Assembly (NCBI GenBank): GCA_013298895.1 | Contig: JAAFJM010000014.1 | Span: 1-64,000 of the forward strand | Direction of reading: 5' to 3' | DNA: 64,000 bases | Origin: Bacteroidota bacterium | GTDB taxonomy: Bacteria; Bacteroidota; Bacteroidia; UKL13-3 | Part shown: positions 17,684 through 27,278 of the stretch, in pieces | Position numbering within the stretch: the stretch's first letter is position 1 | How the letters are laid out: each line of letters opens with the position of its first letter | Position numbers and translations under genes: made by a program | The notes under the pieces: generated by a model | Seen by the model: only the letters and a program-made list of their open reading frames with translations | What the model was told of the DNA's origin: nothing | Databases searched by the model: none

Positions 17684-17890
17684 CTAAAAATCTTGTTTAG
17701 CTACACCATCTTTTATTGCTTGTAAAGCAGTTTTTTCGCCCATAATAGCAGCCATTTTATTGCCTTTGCCATCATGACCTTTAGCCATGTATCCACCTTT
17801 GGCAGTTTTTGAAACTACTGCATCGTGCATAGGCACATTCTTTTCTTTTGTTTTTAGGCAATAAGCCTTAATCATTTTTGAAGTATCCAT
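17684..17890 (-). CDS. Small basic protein resembling a cysteine-poor DUF5679-type domain
   Basis: This 68-residue protein contains AYCLKTKEKNVPMHDAVVSK and a glycine/lysine-rich middle. The beginning resembles DUF5679 zinc-ribbon proteins (YCxKCxxK), but the second cysteine is threonine and the second CxxC is missing. Only one cysteine is present, so zinc binding is unlikely. Start choice between ATG 17890 and an internal ATG five codons later is open. The family link is an inference from the N-terminal pattern. Confidence 0.7.
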   Translation of the reverse strand: MDTSKMIKAYCLKTKEKNVPMHDAVVSKTAKGGYMAKGHDGKGNKMAAIMGEKTALQAIKDGVAKQDF

Positions 17891-18625
17891 TTTTTATTAT
17901 TATTGAACAGCGAATCTAACAACTTGACTGAAATAAAATAATTTTTAATAAAAAAGTTTACTACTCTTAGGCTCTTTTGTGTGGATTTTATCTCGTAATG
18001 GTTTAGTAGTTAGTAAGTAATAAGTTTTTCTGAATAAATTACTTTATTTGCTATAAAAACAAATAAATTCAGTTGAATACAAATTAGTATAAATTTTATC
18101 CAAAATAATGAAATTTGAATTCGATTATTTTTGTTATTGTTAAAGTGCTATTTAATTTATTTAAGCAAATTAAATGGATGCAGTCATAGTTAATGATTTA
18201 AAATGTTTTGATAGTTATTATGATACTTTAAAACTGAAATTGTATCATTTTTTCCAAATTGAACTTAAAAGGTTGAAAGCATTAATTGGCAAATCATTTT
18301 AATTTTTCTATTTTAGAATTTTAAATTTTGAGAATGAATAAAAATTCTAAATAATGCAACCCTAAGGAGTAACGTTTGCTGTTAATACAAAATTATAACT
18401 AGCATTAATTAAAAACACAACGTTTAATAAGCCCTTAATTAGTTGTAAATTTTTACATATGATTTATTTTTCTGATTTTTAAATAAAACTAAATTTATCC
18501 AAAAATTGTGTAAATTTATTGAAAAATAATGTAATTTCGATTTAACAAACAAACTGAATTCGTAGAACAAAATGAGTTTGTTTTATAAGAAATAATTCAA
18601 GTCCAAATAAATAATTTTACTGATT
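17891..18625. other. Long AT-rich intergenic region before the sensor-kinase cluster
   Basis: These 735 bases contain no RNA gene or array I can support. A 42-codon ATG frame at 18174-18302 (MDAVIVNDLKCFDSYYDTLK...) is the only one of note; it has no recognisable motif and may be chance. A TAATTTCG box at 18532-18539, resembling a Bacteroidota -7 element, lies 87 bases before the kinase gene. The length suggests regulation of that cluster. Confidence 0.5.
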
Positions 18626-21600
18626 ATGAAAATTAACTACACAAATATCCTTTTGGATCAAAGTAATGATTATTTTTGGGCTTTGGATATAAATTATAAT
18701 TTGGTTTATGCCAACAAAGCTTATTTGGAACTCATTAAAAAGGTAACAGGTAAGGATAAAGAATTAAATACAACCGTTTTTCTAGAAGGGTTTGGTGATG
18801 GATATATTGAAAAATGGAAAGGTTATTATTCAAAAGCATTTAAAGGAGAATCCTATCAAACAGAAACGGAGTTTAAAAATCCAAAAAGTAACTTAATTGA
18901 ATACAGTCAAACAACATTTGTTCCATTAAAAAATGAGGAAGATGAGATTTATGCTGTCTCTTGTCATTCCAAAGATTTTACTGCAGTTTTGAATCAAAAG
19001 CTAGCAAGTGAGCAGCGTTTTAAAGCTTTAATTCAGGAGGGTTTTGGGCAGAAAGCACTATTAGATATAAATGGAAATTACTTATACATAAGCCCACAAA
19101 AAAATGCATTTTCAGATGGTTCTTTAGAGGATTTTATTGGAAAAAGTTTTTTTGAATCATTACATCCTGAAGATTTAGAAAAAGTTATTACTTCATTTCA
19201 AAAAATAAATACTGAATCACAAGTTTTAATAGAACCATTTCGTTTTCAAAATAATGAGAATAAATGGCGATGGATGGAAACAGTATTGACTAACATGCTA
19301 GAAAATCCTTTGGTTAATGCAATTGTTGCCAATTCAAGAGATATAACTGAAGAAATGAGGTTAAGGCAATTGAATAGTCAGGCAAATCGATTAGCCAAAA
19401 TTGGTAGTTGGGAAGTTGATTTAATAAACAATCAAGTTTATTGGTCGGATGAAGTACATAATTTACATGAAACAGACTCCAAAACCTTTACTCCAATTAT
19501 TGAAACAGCCATTAATTTTTACAGAGAAGATTTCCGTAAGTTAGTTGCTAGTGCCATAGAAAAATGTGCTCTTCATGGTGAATCGTTTGATTTTGAAGCA
19601 GTGCTTGTTACCACAAAAGGCAAGGAGATTTGGGTTAGAGCAATTGGTAATGGAGAATTTTTTCAAGGTAAATGTACCCGTATTTACGGTAGTTTTCAGG
19701 ATATTCAAGACCGAAAGAGTTCAGAGAATATGTTGAAGTCAATTTCGGAAAATTTGCCCGGTGTTATTTATCAATATACCATAAATCCTGACGGATCTGA
19801 CACCATGAGTCATATTTTAGGAGATGTGGAACAACTTTGGGGTTATACAAAACAAGAGATTTTGAAAGATATAAACCTACTTTGGAATCAAATAAAATTA
19901 GGAGGCGAAATAGAGAAAGTTCAGAAAAGTATTCTTGAATCAATACAATCAAAATCAAGGTGGAATTGTCGTTTTAAAACAGTACTGCCAACAGGGGAGC
20001 TTAAAACACATTTGGGCAATGGAACCCTTACCTTTTTATTTGACGGAAGCATTGTTTTTAACGTGATTGTTTTGGATGTTACCAATGAGGCTAAAAACGA
20101 AGATTTGTTGGCTCATGCAAGTAAAATATCCAAAATTGGTAGCTGGGAAATGAGCTTAATTGACCAAGAGAATGATGGTTTATATTGGTCCCCATTAATA
20201 AAAGAAATTTTAGAATTAGAGGAAACTTACAATCCTGCCCTAAGTGGTGGATTAGAATTTTTTGTTGGAGAATATAAGGAACAATTTCAGCAGGCCGCCA
20301 ATAATCTTAATAATTTTGGTACTCAGTATGATATTGAAGTTTTAATAAATACCGCAAAAGGAAAGGAAAAATGGATTAGAATTATTGGGAAAAGCGAGTA
20401 TGTAAATAATAAGTTAACACGGGTATTTGGAAGTTTTCAGGACATTACTGATCGTAAAAAAGTTGAATTAGACTTAGTACAAGCAAAACAAAAAGCAGAA
20501 GAAAACGAAGCTAGATTTATGGGTTATACTGAACAATCTTCTATTTCTATTTATACCTCCAATATGAAAGGCGATTGTTTGTATGCAAATCAAACTTGGC
20601 TAGCAATGGCTGGCATGGAACTAAATGAAGCATTAGGTGATGGATGGGTAAATGCTATACATAAAGACGATTTAGCTTATGTTAAAGAAAATTGGTACAA
20701 ATCGATAAAGTCAAACGGTAACTGGCGTTACCAATATAGATTTGTTGATAAAAAAGGAAATATTACTTGGGTTGAAGGCACCGCAAAAGAATTATTAAAT
20801 GAAAAAAATGAAGCTGTTGGATACCTTGGAACCAACATCAATATTACTGATCGTAAAAAGGCAGATGAAGAATTATTATTAGCAAACCAAAGATTTCAAA
20901 AAGTAACAGAAGCCACCAATGATGCAATTTGGGATTGGGATTTAGAAAATCATACCTATTATAGGTCAAAAGCTATTGAAAAATTTTTCGGAAAAAATGT
21001 AGCCAAATCAATAGATGAAACTGATTTTTGGAAAGATAGCTTTCATAAAGATGATCTTCCTAAAGTTAAACAAAGTATTCAAGATGCTTTATCAAATCCA
21101 TTATGCAATAGGTGGGAATCAGAATATAGGATTCTGAACGAGGAAGGGAAATTGCTTTATGTAATTGATAGAGGTGTAATTATTAGAAATAATGAAGGTG
21201 TTGCCACACGAATTGTAGGAGCCATGACTGATATTACGGAGCAAAAGCAACTTAACTTACAACTAAGTGAACTAAACCAAGAACTTCAAAAATATACCAA
21301 AGAGTTAGAGCGTTCCAATGAAGAACTGGAACAATTTGCTTTTGTTACCTCTCACGATTTGCAGGAGCCATTAAGAATGATAACCAGCTTTATGGATTTA
21401 CTTAAACGTAAGTATGGTGATAATCTTGATGAAAAAGCCCATCAATACATCTATTTTGCCACAGATGGCGCTAATAGAATGAAACAAATAATTTTAGATT
21501 TACTTGAGTTTTCGAGGGCAAATAGGCCAACTGAAGGAAAAGAAATGATAGATATGAATGATGTGCTTTCAGAATTTAAACAATTGCGAAGAAAGATACT

Positions 21601-21985
21601 GCTAGAAAAAAAAGTGACTATTTTGTCAGAAAAACTACCATCATTATTTACTTATAAAGCCGCTATTACACAAATAATTCATTGTTTAATTGATAATGCA
21701 ATCAAATATACCATGGTGGGTTTTGCACCTACAATTGAAGTGAGTGCAGAGGAAAGCAGTAATGAATGGAAAATAGCCATAAAAGACAATGGAATAGGAA
21801 TTGATAAAGAGTTTTATGAAAAAATATTTGTAATTTTCCAAAGATTGCATAATAAAGATGAATATAGTGGAACTGGAATAGGATTGTCAATTGCTAAACG
21901 ACATGTAGAGTTTTTAGGAGGAAATATTTGGTTAACTTCCACCATTGGTGAAGGCTCTATTTTTTATTTTACTATTCCTAAATAA
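18626..21985 (+). CDS. Multi-PAS sensor histidine kinase
   Basis: This 1119-residue protein has no membrane segments and is probably cytoplasmic. Reading the PAS/PAC pattern, seven PAS units lie at about residues 5-115, 116-245, 250-365, 370-490, 497-615, 625-745 and 750-870. Units 3 and 5 are of the PAS_3 type (KIGSWEVDL / KIGSWEMSL with GSFQDI). A coiled coil leads into the HisKA domain (FVTSHDLQEPLRMI), whose phospho-accepting histidine is H910. The ATPase domain has DNAIKYT, KDNGIGI and GTGIGLSIAKRHVEF. It is followed at once by two receiver proteins and a REC-PAS protein. The signal is unknown. Confidence 0.95.
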   Translation: MKINYTNILLDQSNDYFWALDINYNLVYANKAYLELIKKVTGKDKELNTTVFLEGFGDGYIEKWKGYYSKAFKGESYQTETEFKNPKSNLIEYSQTTFVPLKNEEDEIYAVSCHSKDFTAVLNQKLASEQRFKALIQEGFGQKALLDINGNYLYISPQKNAFSDGSLEDFIGKSFFESLHPEDLEKVITSFQKINTESQVLIEPFRFQNNENKWRWMETVLTNMLENPLVNAIVANSRDITEEMRLRQLNSQANRLAKIGSWEVDLINNQVYWSDEVHNLHETDSKTFTPIIETAINFYREDFRKLVASAIEKCALHGESFDFEAVLVTTKGKEIWVRAIGNGEFFQGKCTRIYGSFQDIQDRKSSENMLKSISENLPGVIYQYTINPDGSDTMSHILGDVEQLWGYTKQEILKDINLLWNQIKLGGEIEKVQKSILESIQSKSRWNCRFKTVLPTGELKTHLGNGTLTFLFDGSIVFNVIVLDVTNEAKNEDLLAHASKISKIGSWEMSLIDQENDGLYWSPLIKEILELEETYNPALSGGLEFFVGEYKEQFQQAANNLNNFGTQYDIEVLINTAKGKEKWIRIIGKSEYVNNKLTRVFGSFQDITDRKKVELDLVQAKQKAEENEARFMGYTEQSSISIYTSNMKGDCLYANQTWLAMAGMELNEALGDGWVNAIHKDDLAYVKENWYKSIKSNGNWRYQYRFVDKKGNITWVEGTAKELLNEKNEAVGYLGTNINITDRKKADEELLLANQRFQKVTEATNDAIWDWDLENHTYYRSKAIEKFFGKNVAKSIDETDFWKDSFHKDDLPKVKQSIQDALSNPLCNRWESEYRILNEEGKLLYVIDRGVIIRNNEGVATRIVGAMTDITEQKQLNLQLSELNQELQKYTKELERSNEELEQFAFVTSHDLQEPLRMITSFMDLLKRKYGDNLDEKAHQYIYFATDGANRMKQIILDLLEFSRANRPTEGKEMIDMNDVLSEFKQLRRKILLEKKVTILSEKLPSLFTYKAAITQIIHCLIDNAIKYTMVGFAPTIEVSAEESSNEWKIAIKDNGIGIDKEFYEKIFVIFQRLHNKDEYSGTGIGLSIAKRHVEFLGGNIWLTSTIGEGSIFYFTIPK

Positions 21986-21992
21986 ATTAAAC

Positions 21993-22433
21993 ATGGAAAA
22001 ACAAAACTTAAAACTTGCGCATATTCTGTTGGTAGAAGATAATGAAGGTGATATTGTACTCACATTAGATGCCTTTGAAGAATGTAAAGTTAAAACAGAA
22101 ATTAGTGTAGTTAAAAATGGTAAGGAAGCGCTCGATTTTTTATTTCAACGTGGTGCTTTTATAGATGCTAAAAAACCTGATTTAATTTTATTAGATATTA
22201 ATTTACCCATATTTACTGGGCATGAAGTACTTAAGCAAATAAAGGCTGATGTAGTTTTAAAAAAAATACCTGTAATAATACTCACCACTTCTTCAAATAA
22301 AAAAGACATTGATGAAGCTTACAGCAATCACTGCAATAGCTATGTGAAAAAGCCACTAGATATGAATGAATTTATAAAATCAATATCGAAAATTGAAGAA
22401 TTTTGGTTGCAATTATCAACATTATCTAACTAA
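21993..22433 (+). CDS. Single-domain response regulator (Rcp1-like receiver)
   Basis: This 146-residue receiver domain has no output domain. Acidic residues are in LLVEDNEGD, the phospho-acceptor is D68 in LILLDINLP, and the switch region has TTSSNKKD and YVKKPLD. The pattern EDNEGD...LPxFxGHEVL is that of Rcp1-like receivers that partner PAS or phytochrome kinases. ATG 21993 lies seven bases after the kinase stop and gives a standard N-terminus; an earlier in-frame ATG at 21945 lies inside the kinase gene and adds unrelated residues. It is probably the direct partner of the kinase. Confidence 0.93.
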   Translation: MEKQNLKLAHILLVEDNEGDIVLTLDAFEECKVKTEISVVKNGKEALDFLFQRGAFIDAKKPDLILLDINLPIFTGHEVLKQIKADVVLKKIPVIILTTSSNKKDIDEAYSNHCNSYVKKPLDMNEFIKSISKIEEFWLQLSTLSN

Positions 22434-22446
22434 ATCAAAATAATAT

Positions 22447-23445
22447 ATGGCAAATTATTTAGATGAGTTGTCGGTACTTGTAATTGAAGATAATCAAGGC
22501 GACTATGTTTTAATTGAAGATTATTTACTTGAAAAGTTTGAACACATCAAAATTTTTCATTGCATTGACTTTGCATCGACAGCAGAATTTATTCAAAATA
22601 ATAAAGGTAAATTGTCATTAATTTTATTGGATTTTATTTTACCCGACAAGGAAGGCATGGCTTTGGTTAATGAAATTTTGTCATTTGATCTTAAAATTCC
22701 TGTTATCATGCTTACTGGATACACTGATTTAGGGATGGCTAAAAATAGTCTTCAAGTAGGTATTTCCGATTACTTAATAAAGGATGAAATAAATCCAACT
22801 ATATTACACAAAACCATTCTTTTTGCTTTAAACAGAAATAGTTTTATTAACCAAATTGAAAAAGAAAAAAACAACTATGAAAACCTTTTTAACTTCAGTC
22901 CACAACCCACTTGGTTAATTGATGGTCAAACCTTAAAAATACTTCATGCAAATATTGCAGCGCAGAAAAAATATGGAATTTCCCTGAATAACTTTTTGAA
23001 TATGTTATTCACGGCATTACATCCTAAAGAAGAAGAGGAATGGATAAAAGAAAAATTAATTTTAAAACAAGAAACTGTACAAGAAAAACATTTTACACAT
23101 TATTTATTTAATCAGCAAGAAATTAAGGTAAACCTATATTTTAAAGAAATTAACATCAATTCAAAGAATGACATTATTATTCAATCTAACGATATTTCAG
23201 AAACCTTAAATCATATCAATACTATTGAAATTCAAAATTCAAAGTTAAAAAATATTGCTTGGACGCAATCGCACGTGGTTAGAGCGCCTTTGGCAAGAAT
23301 TTTAGGTATCATAAATTTGATTGAAGAAAAGGTCATAAGTGATGAAGAACTTCCATTTTTCTTAACTCAATTGAAAGTTTCGAGTAACGAATTGGATGAA
23401 ACAATAAAAAGCATAGTAGAACAAGCAAAACAGCTTAAATTATAA
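22447..23445 (+). CDS. Receiver-PAS-DHp protein without a catalytic ATPase domain
   Basis: This 332-residue protein has a receiver domain (residues 1-130; phospho-acceptor D62 in LILLDFILP). A PAS-like domain follows at about 140-255. The C-terminal helical segment IAWTQSHVVRAPLARILG contains a phospho-accepting-type histidine H276 and conserved arginine and proline, as in the DHp domain of histidine kinases. The protein ends about 55 residues later, with no N, G1 or G2 boxes, so it cannot phosphorylate itself with ATP. It may receive phosphate, dimerise with the neighbouring kinase or pass phosphate between receivers. The stop is clear, and the next gene is 13 bases away. Confidence 0.88.
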   Translation: MANYLDELSVLVIEDNQGDYVLIEDYLLEKFEHIKIFHCIDFASTAEFIQNNKGKLSLILLDFILPDKEGMALVNEILSFDLKIPVIMLTGYTDLGMAKNSLQVGISDYLIKDEINPTILHKTILFALNRNSFINQIEKEKNNYENLFNFSPQPTWLIDGQTLKILHANIAAQKKYGISLNNFLNMLFTALHPKEEEEWIKEKLILKQETVQEKHFTHYLFNQQEIKVNLYFKEININSKNDIIIQSNDISETLNHINTIEIQNSKLKNIAWTQSHVVRAPLARILGIINLIEEKVISDEELPFFLTQLKVSSNELDETIKSIVEQAKQLKL

Positions 23446-23458
23446 CAATTAAAGGAAA

Positions 23459-23845
23459 ATGAATACGAAATTTTTTATAATAGATGACGATTCTATTTAT
23501 AGAATGATGGCAGAATTGATAATTAAAAAGGTGGATGCCAATTTATTAATTGAACATTGTGAAAATGGAGAAGTTGCAATAGAAAAGTTAAGTGCCATAA
23601 AAAACACTAACGATAAAATTATTATCCTTTTAGATATTAATATGCCAATGCTAGATGGTTGGAACTTTTTAGAAGATATTGAAAATGGAATATTTTTCGA
23701 ACTAAATAAGCCTTTAATTTTCATCGTTTCTTCATCGGCCGATGAAAGTGATTTAATTAAATCACAACAATATTCCAATGTTAAAGGCTTTTTGCAAAAA
23801 CCATTAAAAAGTCAAAATATTATTGATTTGCTTCCAATTGAATAA
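23459..23845 (+). CDS. Single-domain response regulator
   Basis: This 128-residue receiver has the N-terminal acidic pair (IIDDDSIYRMM), the phospho-acceptor D59 (IILLDINMPMLDGW), a serine-rich switch (FIVSSSADESD) and the terminal lysine in FLQKPL. There is no output domain. The DDDSIYRMM form is typical of Bacteroidota two-component receivers placed beside hybrid or PAS kinases. It lies 13 bases after the REC-PAS-DHp gene and is last in the cluster. Its 3' end overlaps the convergent cysteine-rich gene by 26 bases. Confidence 0.93.
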   Translation: MNTKFFIIDDDSIYRMMAELIIKKVDANLLIEHCENGEVAIEKLSAIKNTNDKIIILLDINMPMLDGWNFLEDIENGIFFELNKPLIFIVSSSADESDLIKSQQYSNVKGFLQKPLKSQNIIDLLPIE

Positions 23846-24020
23846 CTCTTTGCTCCTCGTTAATTTTAAGCAAACAATTTTTACATAAACAATCGCTAAA
23901 AGTATTGCTTATTAATTGTTTTGCATGGCTAGTTAACGCTATTCCATAACATTGGCACTGCATAATATTTTCCATTTTACAATCAAAAGGTTGTTGGCAT
24001 TTCTTGCAAATTTTTTGCAT
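23820..24020 (-). CDS. Small cysteine-rich CWC-type protein
   Basis: This 66-residue protein has eight cysteines arranged CKKCQQPFDCK, CQCYG and CLCKNC, which matches the cysteine-rich CWC family of small proteins of unknown function that may bind metal. The usual CWC is CQC here. It starts at ATG 24020 and overlaps the 3' end of the convergent receiver gene by 26 bases. The cysteine pattern makes it a real gene despite the length. Confidence 0.78.
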   Translation of the reverse strand: MQKICKKCQQPFDCKMENIMQCQCYGIALTSHAKQLISNTFSDCLCKNCLLKINEEQRVIQLEANQ

Positions 24021-24165
24021 GAAGCAAATATATTGTTTTGAAAAGATTATGGCATACCTTATCGGTTTAAACCGTTTTTAAATTGAATGATTAATTTGTT
24101 TAAATTGCAGGCTTTAAAAACAATTTTGGTTTAAAATTATTCCATATAATAAAAACAGTTATAAA

Positions 24166-26556
24166 GTGCCATATCCGCAATCAATAGAACTTAAATTAGA
24201 GTTCAATCAAATAAAAGAATTAGTAGCAAAAAAATGCATTTCAAGCCTTGGTCAACAATACATTGATAAAATAAAGTTCAATAATAAAGCAGATATTATT
24301 GAGCGAATGCTCATGCAGGTTAAGGATTTTAAAAATCTTTTAGAAACCGACACGCCTTTTCCTGCCGACCATTACCACGATGTTTTTCCTTATTTTAAAA
24401 AGGCAAAAATAGAAGGGATGTGGCTTTTGGAAGACGAATTGCATCAATTAAAATTAACGTTACAATCGTTTTTACAAATAGCTAAATATTTTAGAGATAG
24501 ACCTGAAAAATACTTGTATTTACAAGCCTTGCTCGAAGGTTTAATGTACAACGATTTAATCATTAGGCGCATTGAAAGAGTTTTAGATAATGATGGTGCC
24601 ATGAGGCCAAATGCCTCGCCTGAGTTGGCTAAAATTTCGGGTAAAATTAACGAGAAAGAAAAAGAAGTTCGCAGGCGCATACAAAGCATTTACGATAAAG
24701 CTGCTAAAAATAATTACATAGCCGAAGATTTAGATATTACCATTCGCGATGGACGTTTGGTGTTGCCAGTTTTGGCCGAACATAAACGCCATATTGCAGG
24801 TTTTGTGCACGATGAAAGTAACACAGGGCAAACGGTTTTTATAGAACCAACTGAATGCTTTGAAATGAATAATTTAATACGCGAATTACAAATTGCTTAC
24901 CGCAGAGAGCGTGAACGTATTTTATTGGAACTAACTGACCAAATTAGACCTGAAATTCCTGAATTAGAAAAAAATATTCAGCGCATGGGTTTGTTTGATT
25001 TTATTAGGGCCAAGGCTTTGTTTGCTATGGAATTAGCTGCCGATATGCCAGCCATTTCCAAACATCCAAATGTGGTTTTGCGAAATGCTTTTCATCCATT
25101 ATTAAAGTTAAATCACCAACGCAATAAACTAAGCATTGTTCCATTAAACATTGAGCTAAATGCCGAAAACAGAATTACCGTAATTTCTGGTCCCAATGCA
25201 GGTGGTAAATCAGTTTGTTTAAAAACAGTTGGTTTGCTGCAATACATGTTGCAATGCGGCTTTTTGGTGCCTGCAAGTCCCGATAGCGAAATGTGTGTGT
25301 TTAAAGACATTATGGTAGATATTGGCGATGAACAAAGTATTGAAAACGATTTGAGTACCTACAGCAGTCATTTGCTGCGCATGAAATATTTCACCGATTT
25401 TGCCGATGGAAAAACCCTGTTTTTAATTGATGAATTTGGTATGGGAACCGATCCTCAGTTTGGTGGTCCATTGGCTGAAGCTATTTTAAACCACATCAAT
25501 CGTAAAAATAGCTTTGGAGTAGTTACCACGCATTTTAGTAACCTGAAAAATTTTGCCAATAATACCAAAGGTTTGGTAAATGCAAGCATGCTTTTTGATA
25601 ACGAAAAAATGCAGCCTTTGTACCAATTAGAAATGGGTAAACCGGGCAGTAGTTATGCTTTTGAAATAGCAACTAAAACAGGTTTGGCTCAAAGCATTAT
25701 TAATTATGCTAAAGATAGGGTAGGAGTTAAGCAAAAACGTGTAGATGATTTATTGATTGAGGTAGAAAAAGAGCAAAAACAAGTAATTGATTTGCGCCAG
25801 CGTTTTGCCGAAAAAGAAGCCAAGGTAAATGTTTTAATGGAGCAATATGCCAAACTGAAAGAAGAAATTGAAACCAATAAAAAACAATTAATTAAAGAAG
25901 CCAAACAAGAAGCTTTAGCCATAATTACCGAAGCCAATAGCAAGGTAGAAGCAACTATTAGAGAAATAAAACAAAACCAAGCTGATGCGGAAACCCAGCG
26001 CAAGGCAAGAGCTGAAATAAAGGAACAAATTCAAGAGTTAAAAGAATTTACCGAAAAAGAAATTGCAGCCGAAAAACAACAAGTTCCAAAACCTATTGAT
26101 GCAGCCATTTCAGTTGGAGCAAATGTTATGGTTGAAGGTCAACAAAGCGTTGGCGAGGTTTTAGAAATAAATAAAAATAAAGCAGTGGTAGCCTTTGGCG
26201 ATTTACGCACTACTGTAGCTATCAATAAATTGCAAGTGGTAAGTAAAACTAAGCAAAACGAACTTAAAAAAGCTTTAGAAGGTGTTAACATGAACAATAA
26301 AATGAAAGATTTTAGTCCTGAGTTAAACCTAATAGGTACGCGTGGCGAAGATGCTTTGAAAAAACTAGAAGTATTTATTGACGATGCTTATTTATTGGGT
26401 GTAAAACAAGTTCGAATTGTGCACGGCAAAGGTTACGGAATCTTGCGAAATTTAGTTCGTGATACTTTAAACCGAAATCCATTGGTTTCAAGTTTGCAAA
26501 ACGAGCATATTGAATTTGGTGGTGATGGCGCAACCATTGTTATGATGAAAATGTAA
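24166..26556 (+). CDS. mutS2: Endonuclease MutS2
   Basis: This 796-residue protein is a MutS homologue that lacks the mismatch-recognition domain and carries a C-terminal Smr nuclease domain. The Walker A GPNAGGKS is at about residues 342-349, and the Walker B TLFLIDEFGMGTDP at about 415-428, with TTHFSNLK after it. A long coiled coil rich in Lys, Glu and Gln spans about 520-640. The Smr domain (about 720-796) has LNLIGTRGEDAL and VRIVHGKGYGILR. MutS2 is associated with suppression of recombination and with stalled-ribosome rescue in other bacteria. The start is GTG 24166; no nearby ATG gives a better N-terminus. It is a single-gene unit. Confidence 0.95.
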   Translation: MPYPQSIELKLEFNQIKELVAKKCISSLGQQYIDKIKFNNKADIIERMLMQVKDFKNLLETDTPFPADHYHDVFPYFKKAKIEGMWLLEDELHQLKLTLQSFLQIAKYFRDRPEKYLYLQALLEGLMYNDLIIRRIERVLDNDGAMRPNASPELAKISGKINEKEKEVRRRIQSIYDKAAKNNYIAEDLDITIRDGRLVLPVLAEHKRHIAGFVHDESNTGQTVFIEPTECFEMNNLIRELQIAYRRERERILLELTDQIRPEIPELEKNIQRMGLFDFIRAKALFAMELAADMPAISKHPNVVLRNAFHPLLKLNHQRNKLSIVPLNIELNAENRITVISGPNAGGKSVCLKTVGLLQYMLQCGFLVPASPDSEMCVFKDIMVDIGDEQSIENDLSTYSSHLLRMKYFTDFADGKTLFLIDEFGMGTDPQFGGPLAEAILNHINRKNSFGVVTTHFSNLKNFANNTKGLVNASMLFDNEKMQPLYQLEMGKPGSSYAFEIATKTGLAQSIINYAKDRVGVKQKRVDDLLIEVEKEQKQVIDLRQRFAEKEAKVNVLMEQYAKLKEEIETNKKQLIKEAKQEALAIITEANSKVEATIREIKQNQADAETQRKARAEIKEQIQELKEFTEKEIAAEKQQVPKPIDAAISVGANVMVEGQQSVGEVLEINKNKAVVAFGDLRTTVAINKLQVVSKTKQNELKKALEGVNMNNKMKDFSPELNLIGTRGEDALKKLEVFIDDAYLLGVKQVRIVHGKGYGILRNLVRDTLNRNPLVSSLQNEHIEFGGDGATIVMMKM

Positions 26557-26628
26557 TTTTTTGATTTTCATGTCAAGAAATAAACCAATTGTTTTGTTAT
26601 TTTTGTTAGGTTATTTCAATGCTAAATT

Positions 26629-27276
26629 ATGAGTATGAAGAGGAAAATTTTATTGGCAGATGATCATGTGATAATAAGACGTGGACTTAAAGTGTTGATT
26701 GACAATTATTTTGGTGAATCGGAGTGGATTGAAACAGATAATACCAAGAACATAATCGAATTAATAAAAAACAACAGTTTTACTCATTTGGTGCTTGACA
26801 TGCAACTGCAAGATGCCAATATTATTGATATACTAGCGCAAGTAAAAGAAATTAATCTCAAAACTCCCATATTGATTTATACCATGAGTTCAGAAGATAT
26901 TTTTGGGCCAAGAATGCATAATTTTGGCATCAGTGCTTTTGTAAGTAAGCAAAGTAGTGAAGAGGAGGTGATTAAAGCATTCAATCAGTTTTTAGATAAT
27001 AAAGTATACTTTTCAGAGCATTTGCAAGACGTACTCAATAATCAAAATAATAATAGTAAAAACCATAAAAATCCATTGGATAGTTTATCTGAAAGAGAAT
27101 TTGCTGTGCTTGGTTATTTACTTCAAGGTGATTCAATTAAAGATATTTCAGATAAACTTGATTTAAAACCGACTACCATAGCAACTTATAAAGGACGTAT
27201 TTTTGATAAGTTGAGTGTGAATAATTTAATTGATTTAAGAAATATAGCAGACCTTTATAACTATAAATCTAATTAA
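26629..27276 (+). CDS. NarL/FixJ-type response regulator
   Basis: This 215-residue protein has a receiver (LLADDHVIIRRGL; phospho-acceptor D57 in LVLDMQLQD) and a C-terminal LuxR-type helix-turn-helix (LSEREFAVLGYLLQGDSIKD, TTIATYKGRIFDKL). It should bind DNA when phosphorylated. A TATTTTTG box at 26598-26605 resembles a Bacteroidota -7 promoter element. The stop lies two bases before the ATG of a sensor kinase, so the pair is almost certainly one unit. A second ATG two codons inside is an alternative start. Confidence 0.93.
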   Translation: MSMKRKILLADDHVIIRRGLKVLIDNYFGESEWIETDNTKNIIELIKNNSFTHLVLDMQLQDANIIDILAQVKEINLKTPILIYTMSSEDIFGPRMHNFGISAFVSKQSSEEEVIKAFNQFLDNKVYFSEHLQDVLNNQNNNSKNHKNPLDSLSEREFAVLGYLLQGDSIKDISDKLDLKPTTIATYKGRIFDKLSVNNLIDLRNIADLYNYKSN

Positions 27277-27278
27277 GA

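Noticed and set aside
21945-21992. Start of the receiver gene inside the kinase gene
   Set aside because: The added residues are not part of the receiver domain, and ATG 21993 gives the family N-terminus.
22447-23445. Frameshifted histidine kinase missing its ATPase domain
   Set aside because: No ATPase boxes are found in any frame downstream before the next gene, which begins 13 bases later. The short form seems natural.
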